From Phycisphaeraceae bacterium (GTDB lineage: Bacteria; Planctomycetota; Phycisphaerae; Phycisphaerales; Phycisphaeraceae): a stretch of DNA of 7,398 bases. This document shows positions 1-6,468 of this stretch, piece by piece. The notes below the pieces were generated by a model. The model did no database searches and was not told the DNA's origin. It was given only the letters and a program-made list of their open reading frames with translations. Within the stretch, counting starts at the first letter, position 1, and the number at the start of each line of letters is the position of its first letter. The position numbers were made by a program, and so were the translations under genes. The stretch lies in assembly GCA_016763955.1 (NCBI GenBank), contig JAESSU010000259.1, positions 1 to 7,398 of the forward strand, read 5' to 3'.

Positions 1-790
1 GAGCGATACGCTCTGCGGTGATGATGGGCTTTGGACAGCTCACTGCGGTGATCACTAAATCCGTATGGTCTAGTTCATCACCAAGCTGCTGATAAGGCAC
101 ACATTTACCATTGCAAGCTTGAGCGAGTGTGCGTGCATTAGCTAGCGTCCGACTGGTGATGGTGAACTGCTTAACTTTTGCACTGCGTAAATGTTGACAG
201 ATGAGCTGTGCCATTTCACCAGCTCCGACGACCAAGACACGTTTATCGCTAAGGTCCTCAAAAATTTTACTCGCCACATCCACCGCAACTGAAGGTACGG
301 AAACTTTTCGCGTGGCAATGTCGGTTTTATTCTGCATCCGTTTGGCAACAGAAAATGCATGATGGAAAAGTCGATTAAGCAGCCGGCCAGTGGAGCCTTG
401 CTCAATGGCTAACGTGTATGCTTGCTTAACCTGATGAATAATTTGAGACTCACCCACAACCATAGAGTCTAAGCCGGACACCACACGAAAGAGATGTCGA
501 ATCGCCTGCTCATCGGTGAACTGATAGAGATACGTTCGGAAGTTTTTAACAGGGATATCACGAGCCAAAGCCAAGAAGCTCACCACGTCATTGACTGTGG
601 GATGCTCAGACTCACTGGCTACGATGACTTCCACGCGGTTGCAGGTGGAAAGGATGGCAACTTCACTTTGAGGGAACTGATTTTGAAAAAGCATCAAAGC
701 AGTAGAAACGCCCTCACGACTAAAAGCCAGTTGTTCACGGACTTGTATGGGGGCCGTACGATGGTTCATGCCAACGAGCAGAATACTCAT
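1..790 (-). CDS. hemA: Glutamyl-tRNA reductase HemA (3' end outside the window)
   Basis: NADPH-dependent glutamyl-tRNA reductase, a cytoplasmic enzyme that converts Glu-tRNA(Glu) to glutamate-1-semialdehyde, the first committed step of C5-pathway tetrapyrrole synthesis. The 263 visible residues run from the start codon off the left edge; the family is usually about 420 residues, so the C-terminal dimerisation domain lies outside. Seen directly: GMNHRTAPIQVRE near the N-terminus; the catalytic motif STCNRVE with Cys50; His99 in the RHLFRVVSGLDSMVVGESQI block (residues 98-117), equivalent to E. coli His99; and the NADPH-binding segment VLVVGAGEMAQL (185-196). No frameshift is seen. The ATG at 790 is five bases after the ccmD stop. 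A purine-rich stretch AAGAAAGG (802..809), inside the end of ccmD, is the likely ribosome site, with a slightly long 11-nt spacing. It is the last visible gene of the ccm operon, which suggests haem supply is co-expressed with haem export. Confidence 0.96.
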   Translation of the reverse strand, partial: MSILLVGMNHRTAPIQVREQLAFSREGVSTALMLFQNQFPQSEVAILSTCNRVEVIVASESEHPTVNDVVSFLALARDIPVKNFRTYLYQFTDEQAIRHLFRVVSGLDSMVVGESQIIHQVKQAYTLAIEQGSTGRLLNRLFHHAFSVAKRMQNKTDIATRKVSVPSVAVDVASKIFEDLSDKRVLVVGAGEMAQLICQHLRSAKVKQFTITSRTLANARTLAQACNGKCVPYQQLGDELDHTDLVITAVSCPKPIITAERIA

Positions 791-795
791 AATAC

Positions 796-933
796 TTAAC
801 GCCTTTCTTGACCGTTTTGTCTATTTTCACGTCTGGTCACTGCGATACTCGCAAGCCATAGCCACGCTGCATAGCCAATGATTAAGCCTAGTCCCACGAC
901 ATAAGCTCCGATAGCATAATTAAGACTATTCAT
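796..933 (-). CDS. ccmD: CcmD-like small haem exporter subunit, 45 aa
   Basis: Small single-pass membrane protein of the CcmABCD haem-release complex. In the family, CcmD holds CcmC and CcmE together and helps release holo-CcmE. The 45 residues start MNSLNYAIGAYVVGLGLI. A hydrophobic helix spans about residues 7-31 and contains GAYVVG, the spot where CcmD proteins usually have a Tyr-rich AAYG-like motif. It is followed by a highly basic, polar cytoplasmic tail (RRENRQNGQERR), the usual CcmD layout. Its ATG overlaps the ccmC stop in an ATGA arrangement (930..933), so translation is probably coupled to ccmC. The TAA stop lies five bases before hemA, and the 3' end carries the hemA ribosome site. 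Sequence identity in CcmD is always weak, so the call rests on size, topology and position directly after ccmC. Confidence 0.85.
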   Translation of the reverse strand: MNSLNYAIGAYVVGLGLIIGYAAWLWLASIAVTRRENRQNGQERR

Positions 934-1658
934 ACGACACCTCTATTTCCTGAAGTGATGGTCGGTCGAAGGGGTCTCGCGGTTTTAGATTTTGGCAAGG
1001 GCAACTCTCGTGTGATGTTGCATGCGGCTTGTCTTTTAGCCAGTTTGAAGCTGGCAGCGATTAGGCCAACAGTGACCATGATCACTGGGATAAACCAAAA
1101 AATCAGTGTGCTTTTCATTGCGGGTTCAAGTTCGATAGAGGAAGGATGAATGTCAGGCATGAGTCTGACGGAGAGATAGACTAATGGGACATCCAAAAAC
1201 GCGACCACGCCATATACCGCACAAATCATGGCTCGACGTTGTGACGATTCAATAGAAGGTCTGATGACCAGATAAACGACGTAGAGTAGCCAAAGGACCA
1301 AACTAAAAGTCAGTCGCGGAGTCCATTGCCACCAAGCGCCCCATGCGGCTCTGCCCCAAATCATACCCGTGAGTAAAACGATAGCTGCGTAGATGACTGC
1401 GACTTGTGCCGCTGCATGGGCTAGATGATCCCACATGGCTTTGCGTTGCCAGAGGTATCCAACACTTGCGACAAACACGGTCAAGCAAGAAAAAAAAGTA
1501 CATATGGCGATGGGCAGATGCAGATAGAATATTTTTTGCACTGGCCCCATCGTCACTTCCGTGGGCGTATAGGCAAAGACCATTACGACACCAATGGCAA
1601 GTAAAGCTAGGGTTGCCAACCAGTATATGCTGACAAAAATGGAGTTCATTTGTTTCAT
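930..1658 (-). CDS. ccmC: Haem exporter/handling protein CcmC
   Basis: Integral membrane protein of 242 aa that binds haem at the periplasmic face and passes it to CcmE. Visible: six hydrophobic segments; the periplasmic tryptophan-rich WWD-type motif, here WGAWWQWTPRLT (residues 106-117); and two conserved external histidines, His47 in FYLHLP and His171 in DIHPSS, matching the haem ligands of E. coli CcmC (His60 and His184). Length is normal for the family, with a basic cytoplasmic C-terminal tail (about residues 207-242). The position normally occupied by Asp in WxWDxRLT is Thr113, which is unusual relative to the proteobacterial consensus. A run of eight T residues encodes Thr54-Ser57. The ATG at 1658 was chosen because AAGGGGGGG (1668..1676) lies nine bases upstream; an in-frame ATG three codons later is less well placed. 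The gene follows ccmB by 16 nt and overlaps ccmD by four bases. Confidence 0.96.
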   Translation of the reverse strand: MKQMNSIFVSIYWLATLALLAIGVVMVFAYTPTEVTMGPVQKIFYLHLPIAICTFFSCLTVFVASVGYLWQRKAMWDHLAHAAAQVAVIYAAIVLLTGMIWGRAAWGAWWQWTPRLTFSLVLWLLYVVYLVIRPSIESSQRRAMICAVYGVVAFLDVPLVYLSVRLMPDIHPSSIELEPAMKSTLIFWFIPVIMVTVGLIAASFKLAKRQAACNITRELPLPKSKTARPLRPTITSGNRGVV

Positions 1659-1667
1659 GGTTCACGT

Positions 1668-1676
1668 CCCCCCCTT
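1668..1676 (-). promoter_or_regulatory. Ribosome-binding site of ccmC
   Basis: AAGGGGGGG on the minus strand, nine bases before the ccmC ATG. It overlaps the TAA stop codon of ccmB, so ccmC initiation probably benefits from ribosomes finishing ccmB. Confidence 0.6.
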
Positions 1677-2352
1677 AGGGTTCAAGGATCAATTCAAAGA
1701 CCAGCCAACTGGTGACCAAATAAAGTACGTCGGCAGCTAGTAACACCGTCAAGCCCGTGCCACCGATAGGCTTGCCGTCACGGAACAATTGAATCATCAT
1801 CTGCGTTGATGCGATGACTAAGGGCAGGGCCAGCGGCAAGACGACAATCGCCAGTAAGCCCCCCTGCAACCTCGTTGAACTAACAACCGCTGCAAAGAGC
1901 GTGCCTACGGCAGCAAAACCCAAAATACTCATCGCCATAATCATGGTAAATTGCCCTGGTGCCGCCGAAAGGTCAAACCCAAACAACACAACTGCAACTG
2001 GGGTAATCACTAATGCAAGGATCAGCATCAAGATCAGGTTACTAATAAGTTTTGCGACATAGATGACGCTTCGGTCAATGGGCGCAAGTAGCAAGCTTGC
2101 CAATGCGCCATCGTGACGTTCGACGGACATGGTTTTCTCAAAAACAAGAACACCGGCAAAGAGATAAGCCACCCAGAGGGTTGCGGTTGCCGAAGCCCCA
2201 TTGGTTAATTGTTCAGGGCCTAGTCCCAATCCAAGGACGACGATGATGAGTATCCCTAGCACGATGACGAGTCCTAGGGTTTGGCGGCTGCGAGCTTCGA
2301 TGCGAAGGTCTTTGCCGGTGAGCATAATAATTTGGCGAAGAAGAAGCATCAT
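1675..2352 (-). CDS. ccmB: Haem exporter membrane subunit CcmB
   Basis: Permease-like membrane subunit (225 aa) of the CcmAB ABC transporter, which energises release of haem-loaded CcmE from CcmC. Visible: an N-terminal cytoplasmic segment with the family signature KDLRIEARSRQTL (residues 14-26); about six hydrophobic helices; the conserved cytoplasmic loop FEKTMSVERHDGALASLLLAP (71-91), which CcmB uses to contact the ATPase; and LPLALPLVI (172-180). Length matches CcmB (about 220). The start is in an ATGATG doublet; the first ATG overlaps the TGA of ccmA (ATGA, 2349..2352), and only a weak purine stretch precedes it. Translation is therefore probably coupled to ccmA. Starting at the second ATG would remove one residue only. 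No anomalies seen. Confidence 0.96.
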   Translation of the reverse strand: MMLLLRQIIMLTGKDLRIEARSRQTLGLVIVLGILIIVVLGLGLGPEQLTNGASATATLWVAYLFAGVLVFEKTMSVERHDGALASLLLAPIDRSVIYVAKLISNLILMLILALVITPVAVVLFGFDLSAAPGQFTMIMAMSILGFAAVGTLFAAVVSSTRLQGGLLAIVVLPLALPLVIASTQMMIQLFRDGKPIGGTGLTVLLAADVLYLVTSWLVFELILEP

Positions 2353-3110
2353 GATATACCGATCTCTTGGATGACGGTTTCCAGGTCCAATTCACAGGTT
2401 TGAGCATCCACTACGATGCGTCCTTGCCTAAGTGCGATAGCGCGTTGGGCGAGTGCGAGGCTTTGTTCAATGTCATGATTCACGAGCACGATGGTCATGC
2501 CTTGGGCATGTAGCTGTGCAAGTAAATTTTCAAGCATGCGTCCTGATGCCATATCCAATCCTGAGAAGGGTTCATCAGCTAACAGGAGTTTAGGATTGTG
2601 CATTAGTGCGCGGGCGATGGCTAAACGTTGAACCATTCCTCGGCTAAAGGTACATGCCGGATCATCAGCTCGGTGAGAGAGTGCTACTTGATCGAGCAAT
2701 TCTTCAGCACGGTCGGTTGGATTTTTGACGTTGTAGAGTTTGCCGAAGAAGACAAGATTTTCCAATGCCGTTAGATCACGATAGAGCATGGGCTGGTGAC
2801 CGATCATGCCGATGTTGGCACGGATGGCAGGATTACCCCGTCCAACACGTTTACCAAAGAGTCGTAACTCGCCAGCAGTGGGCACAGTGAGTGTCGCAAG
2901 CATATGAAGCAAGGTACTTTTGCCTGCACCGTTGGCTCCAAGTAATGCGACATAACTGCCTGGGTTAATGTCAAAGGTCAGGTCATGGAGAATCGCCCGG
3001 TCATCAATATGAAGTGAGAGACCCCGTGCGCGGATCACCCAATCCAAGGCGTCCGCTTGAGGCGACTGTTTGTCGGCGGTGATCAAATCTGTGGCGGTCA
3101 TGAAACACAT
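2349..3110 (-). CDS. ccmA: Haem exporter ATP-binding subunit CcmA
   Basis: Cytoplasmic ABC ATPase that pairs with CcmB; ATP hydrolysis is needed to release holo-CcmE from CcmCD. Numbering for the 253-aa form: Walker A GANGAGKST (58-66), Q-loop Gln106, signature FSRGMVQR (155-162, the degenerate form typical of CcmA and related exporters), Walker B LLLADEP (175-181), D-loop SGLD (183-186) and H-loop His212 in VNHD. All catalytic residues are present. The start is uncertain. ATG at 3110 has AAGGA four bases upstream and lies one base after the stop of the preceding gene; ATG at 3101 (250 aa) has GAG nine bases upstream. A longer in-frame extension to 3185 would overlap the upstream gene by 74 bases and has no homology-like sequence, so I reject it. 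The first 25 or so residues are a polar N-terminal extension before the ABC fold. Confidence 0.95.
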   Translation of the reverse strand: MCFMTATDLITADKQSPQADALDWVIRARGLSLHIDDRAILHDLTFDINPGSYVALLGANGAGKSTLLHMLATLTVPTAGELRLFGKRVGRGNPAIRANIGMIGHQPMLYRDLTALENLVFFGKLYNVKNPTDRAEELLDQVALSHRADDPACTFSRGMVQRLAIARALMHNPKLLLADEPFSGLDMASGRMLENLLAQLHAQGMTIVLVNHDIEQSLALAQRAIALRQGRIVVDAQTCELDLETVIQEIGIS

Positions 3111-3111
3111 C

Positions 3112-4422
3112 TCATCCTTGGTTTTTATTGTTGGGCTTGCCTGTTTGTGGGCCTTTGACGACAAAGACCATTCCCACTGCGACACTCAATATACCCACCC
3201 CAATGCCAGCGATCATTTTGGCAGTATGATCGGGCTTAGCGGCCTTGGTTGCATCGGCAGTTGCATCGGTATTAGCCTGCTTGTCATGTTCCAAGTCGCA
3301 ACAGGCATCACCAGCGGAAGATTGAGGCCCTGCGGCGTTGGCCTGAGTTGCATCGGGTAACCCTACAAAGTCGAGACTGATTTTTTGTCCTGCAACAATT
3401 TTGCTAGCTGAGAACATACGTACCATTTGCGGGCCAGCTTTCATGGATTCACCGACTTTAAGACCGTGTACCGTGATCGTTGAACCGTCATCCGGAGTAA
3501 AAACCATTAGATGTTTGATATCCGTAGGCACGATAATTTGGATTAGAGCTTTGCCTTCTATAACGGGGATCAGATAACTAACCTGCACTTGGATAGTACC
3601 CGGTAACAAGGGCAATCCGTCGACAATACGATGACCTACAACTTTAATTTGGTCACCTTTCAAACCTTTGCCTAGGACAATTTCACTCGCTGTATTTGAA
3701 ATGGGAATCACCAACGTCGCGCGGGCATCAGCTGGAACATTGTCGATAAGTTCAGACATCGGCGAGCCTAGCCAAGTGCGATCACCAGGGGTGGTAATAG
3801 AGATCATTTCTTTAACCACGAGTCCCTGGGGGATGCGTTGAACCATGATATGGCGCATATTCATTTGCCAGCCAGGATTTTGGGTGGTGGTTTCAAAGAT
3901 ATTAAGTCGAACCATCTGATCCGGTTGCTTTGCAGACATCATCTGCGTCATCGCGCGATAAGGTACGTGGGCATGAGTCAATGTCACTAGGGCTTGAGCG
4001 GGGCCGTCAAGCTGAACTTTTTCAACAATGTGTACGCCATGTTCATCGAGCTTGCCATTGATTGTTTTGACGATTTTGTTTTGCACATAAAATTCCACAC
4101 GAACGGCATTGCCCGCAGGCGCTTTTGCGTCTTGGGTTCCTTGCGTAGCCTTAATCGCAATGGATGCACTAAAAGGCACTGCGGGAACCGAACTCTGCTC
4201 ACCCCCCACAACAGGATGACCCGCAGGCATCTGCGGGTGTCCCGAGGGAACGGCTGCATTACTAGCGGGCATTTGTGGATGACCGGCAGGCAACTGCGGA
4301 TGGCCTTGAGGCAACGCCATTGCAGGCTGTGAGGTTGCGGGGGTTGCGGCGGAAGCAGTCAGCGGAAGTAGCATTGCCAACATTGCAGTAAGCATCATTA
4401 ATTTTGTGATAGAACGTAACAT
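3112..4422 (-). CDS. Unrecognised secreted, C-terminally anchored protein within the ccm operon (436 aa)
   Basis: I cannot assign this protein to a named family. Seen: a signal peptide (residues 1-25, basic start, hydrophobic core, ASA before the likely cut); a Pro/Ala-rich segment with heptads of the LPAGHPQ type (37-71); a beta-strand-rich region (about 84-355); a polar linker with the vicinal pair Cys374-Cys375; a hydrophobic helix (about 403-423); and a short basic tail. Predicted topology: bulk in the periplasm, anchored by the C-terminal helix. Residues 100-180 recall a carboxypeptidase-regulatory or transthyretin-like beta sandwich, with HVPYRAM resembling the conserved 'GVxY' part. 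The rest recalls large uncharacterised planctomycete and related envelope proteins. Both resemblances are from memory and weak. The ATG at 4422 is preferred because AGGAG lies eight bases upstream and it exposes the signal peptide; an ATG at 4464 would add 14 residues. It lies 45 nt after ccmF and directly before ccmA, implying a role in haem or apocytochrome handling (inference). Confidence 0.9.
   Translation of the reverse strand: MLRSITKLMMLTAMLAMLLPLTASAATPATSQPAMALPQGHPQLPAGHPQMPASNAAVPSGHPQMPAGHPVVGGEQSSVPAVPFSASIAIKATQGTQDAKAPAGNAVRVEFYVQNKIVKTINGKLDEHGVHIVEKVQLDGPAQALVTLTHAHVPYRAMTQMMSAKQPDQMVRLNIFETTTQNPGWQMNMRHIMVQRIPQGLVVKEMISITTPGDRTWLGSPMSELIDNVPADARATLVIPISNTASEIVLGKGLKGDQIKVVGHRIVDGLPLLPGTIQVQVSYLIPVIEGKALIQIIVPTDIKHLMVFTPDDGSTITVHGLKVGESMKAGPQMVRMFSASKIVAGQKISLDFVGLPDATQANAAGPQSSAGDACCDLEHDKQANTDATADATKAAKPDHTAKMIAGIGVGILSVAVGMVFVVKGPQTGKPNNKNQG
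4210..4314 (-). repeat. GHP heptad repeats in the unrecognised protein
   Basis: Five consecutive seven-residue units, residues 37-71: LPQGHPQ, LPAGHPQ, MPASNAA, VPSGHPQ, MPAGHPV. Four keep GHP; the middle unit has lost Gly-His-Pro but keeps the hydrophobic-Pro start and the register. The repeats sit just after the signal peptide, so they would be periplasmic, and they offer four His and two Met side chains on a Pro-rich, probably extended chain. Metal or haem binding is possible but not shown. Confidence 0.85.
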
Positions 4423-4430
4423 GGCGGGAG

Positions 4431-4435
4431 CTCCT
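4431..4435 (-). promoter_or_regulatory. Ribosome-binding site of the unrecognised protein
   Basis: AGGAG on the minus strand, eight bases before the ATG at 4422. It decides the start in favour of 4422 and against the in-frame ATG at 4464, which has no comparable site and lies only three bases after the ccmF stop codon. Confidence 0.7.
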
Positions 4436-4467
4436 AATGAGTTTGAGTTTATTTTTGAAAGCAAATT

Positions 4468-6468
4468 TTAAGCATCAGTCACTAAAGGTACAGTCGATCC
4501 CGTTTGAGGCACATCTTGTGTGCGATGAGCCAATAATTTAGGAAGCATAGAAAAGAGAGCCCCTAGTGTCATAGCAATGCCGCCGATCCATATCCAAACG
4601 ACCAATGGGTTAATGATAGCCTGTAGTGCAACGAGATCACCATCTTGTTCCCAACCTGCAAGTGTGACATACAGATCACGTTTGAGATTTGATTTTAACG
4701 CAACATGCGTATTAGGTTGTTCGGACTTGTCATAAAATCGCACTTCAGGCCTAAGTGTTCGCACGCTTCCATCAGGGTTAGTCAATTTTACGATGGCTTG
4801 CACAGCCGTAAAGTTAGCATTTCGAACTTCGTGAAGGTCTTGCAAAAGCATCGTATAACCTGCAAAAGTAGTTTGTTCACCTCGCTTAAGCTGAGCGGTG
4901 GTTTTTTCATTAAAGAGACTTGAGCCCGCCACGCCGATCATGATTAGAATCATGCCCAGATGGACAAACTGCCCGCCGTAGCGACGATGGTTATCATCAA
5001 ACTGTCGAAAGAGTACGGCAAAAGCATTGCCATTTGATGCTCGGATATTGCGGAACCAAACGGTGATCAAATCATTAAATACGTTGGCAATGGCCAAGGC
5101 ACTAATGGTCACGCAAGCCATCGACCAAGGTTCGCGGAGTCCTAAGATCAGGGCTAGGATTAATGCGATCACTGCGATTGCCACGGGCAGACGCAATTTT
5201 TTGGCAACACGTCGAGCATCACTCACGCCGTACTGTAAGGCAGGTCCTATTGCCATGAGCGTTAGGAGTAACAATGCCATGGGAAGAATGACTTTGTTGT
5301 AAAATGGAGGGCCGACACTGATGGTTTTTCCGGTGAACAAATCACTAATCAGCGGGTAGATGGTTCCCACGAGTGTTGCGCCTGTGATGATGAGTAATAG
5401 CACATTGGTTAGCAGAAGCGCCCCTTCGCGGTTGCACAAACCTGTGAGGGGTTGTTGAGCTTTAAGGTGATCACGTCTCCAAATAATCATTACCACAGTG
5501 ATGATGATGCAGACGGCTAGGAAGCCTAAAAAGAATTGGCCAATGGATGATTCGGGGAATGTATGGACGGACTGGATCACACCACTGCGGGTGAGATAGG
5601 TGCCGAAGATACACCGCAAGAAAGTGATGGCAATAAGACAGGCGTTCCAGAATCGGAAGGTGTGGCGTGCTTGTTGAACCATGATTGAATGCAATAATGC
5701 AGTCCCTGTGAGCCAAGGTAATAAAGATGCGTTTTCAACAGGGTCCCATGCCCAGTACCCCCCCCATCCTAGTTCGATGTATGCCCATTGAGCACCCAAC
5801 AGAATACCGATGGTGAGAAACAACCATGAAAAAAGCAGCCAACGACGCGTGTTGGCAATCCACAAGTCATCACGCCGTCCCGCAGCTAAAGCTCCGATGA
5901 GCATGGCAAATGGAATGGTAAAGCCCGCATACCCCACAAACATAGTCGGTGGATGAGCAATCATGCCCGGGTCTTGAAGCATGGGATTAAGTCCATGTCC
6001 ATCTGCGGGGACGATTGCTTGCGTCGTAAAAGGATTGGCTGCAAAAAGCAATATGGCTGCAAAAAAACTATTCACAAAAGCCATGATTGCTAACGTCGCA
6101 GCGACTTCTTTACCTTGGAGCTTGCGTTGTTGCCAAATCAAAACAGCCGTCATTGCCACCAACAACCAAGCCCAGAGTAGTAGGCTTCCAGCTTGACCGG
6201 CCCAAAACGAGGCGATTTTATAACCCCAGGGCAATGCGATCTCAGAATAACTCGCCACATAAACGTTGGCGAAATCGTTTTGCATAATGGCTGTCATCAA
6301 CACACCACAGGCTGCTGTGATGAGCAAGGCATTACCTAAGAGCCAAACTCTCGCCCAACCTAAGGCTCGCTGTGATTCAAAGCGGTAAGCCATGATCGTT
6401 GCCAGCAAGCCTATGCCAGCGGTGAGTATCGCTAGTGATAAACTATATGTTCCAATTTGATCAATCAC
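4468..6468 (-). CDS. ccmF: Haem lyase component CcmF
   Basis: Large polytopic membrane protein (666 aa) that takes haem from holo-CcmE and joins it to CxxCH apocytochromes. Visible: the WWD-type haem-handling motif LGWGGYWAWDPVENASLLPWL (residues 233-253); His172 in IAHPPTMF, His260 in LLHS, His302 in SVHTFPES and His503 in FVHLGM. These match the four conserved histidines of E. coli CcmF (173, 261, 303, 491), two being external haem ligands and two ligands of the internal haem b. A large periplasmic loop (about 513-610) lies before the last helix. Length and motifs are complete. The start is a GTG at 6468: GGAGG (6476..6480) is seven bases upstream and the GTG overlaps the ccmE stop (GTGA). 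An ATG-based start at 6519 would overlap ccmE by 55 bases and add a non-homologous polar stretch. Codons for Trp235-Gly237 form a run of eight G. Confidence 0.97.
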   Translation of the reverse strand: MIDQIGTYSLSLAILTAGIGLLATIMAYRFESQRALGWARVWLLGNALLITAACGVLMTAIMQNDFANVYVASYSEIALPWGYKIASFWAGQAGSLLLWAWLLVAMTAVLIWQQRKLQGKEVAATLAIMAFVNSFFAAILLFAANPFTTQAIVPADGHGLNPMLQDPGMIAHPPTMFVGYAGFTIPFAMLIGALAAGRRDDLWIANTRRWLLFSWLFLTIGILLGAQWAYIELGWGGYWAWDPVENASLLPWLTGTALLHSIMVQQARHTFRFWNACLIAITFLRCIFGTYLTRSGVIQSVHTFPESSIGQFFLGFLAVCIIITVVMIIWRRDHLKAQQPLTGLCNREGALLLTNVLLLIITGATLVGTIYPLISDLFTGKTISVGPPFYNKVILPMALLLLTLMAIGPALQYGVSDARRVAKKLRLPVAIAVIALILALILGLREPWSMACVTISALAIANVFNDLITVWFRNIRASNGNAFAVLFRQFDDNHRRYGGQFVHLGMILIMIGVAGSSLFNEKTTAQLKRGEQTTFAGYTMLLQDLHEVRNANFTAVQAIVKLTNPDGSVRTLRPEVRFYDKSEQPNTHVALKSNLKRDLYVTLAGWEQDGDLVALQAIINPLVVWIWIGGIAMTLGALFSMLPKLLAHRTQDVPQTGSTVPLVTDA

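Noticed and set aside
142..405. Minus-strand 87-codon ORF inside hemA
   Set aside because: Out-of-frame shadow of hemA; the hemA frame is continuous through this stretch.
494..799. Plus-strand ORF of 101 codons
   Set aside because: It lies entirely antisense to hemA (with its end crossing into the hemA start region), whose translated sequence has unmistakable family motifs; no domain-like features in the plus-strand product.
3111..3185. N-terminal extension of CcmA to an upstream ATG
   Set aside because: Would overlap the preceding gene by 74 bases, and no ABC ATPase homology is seen in the added residues.
3070..3360. Plus-strand ORF of 96 codons across the ccmA/unknown-protein junction
   Set aside because: Antisense to the ccmA start and to the C-terminal anchor of the preceding gene; its hydrophobic stretches mirror the opposite-strand sequence and no ribosome site was seen.
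4423..4467. Possible internal promoter or terminator between ccmF and the next gene
   Set aside because: The 45-nt gap shows only a ribosome site; no convincing hairpin with T tract or promoter boxes.
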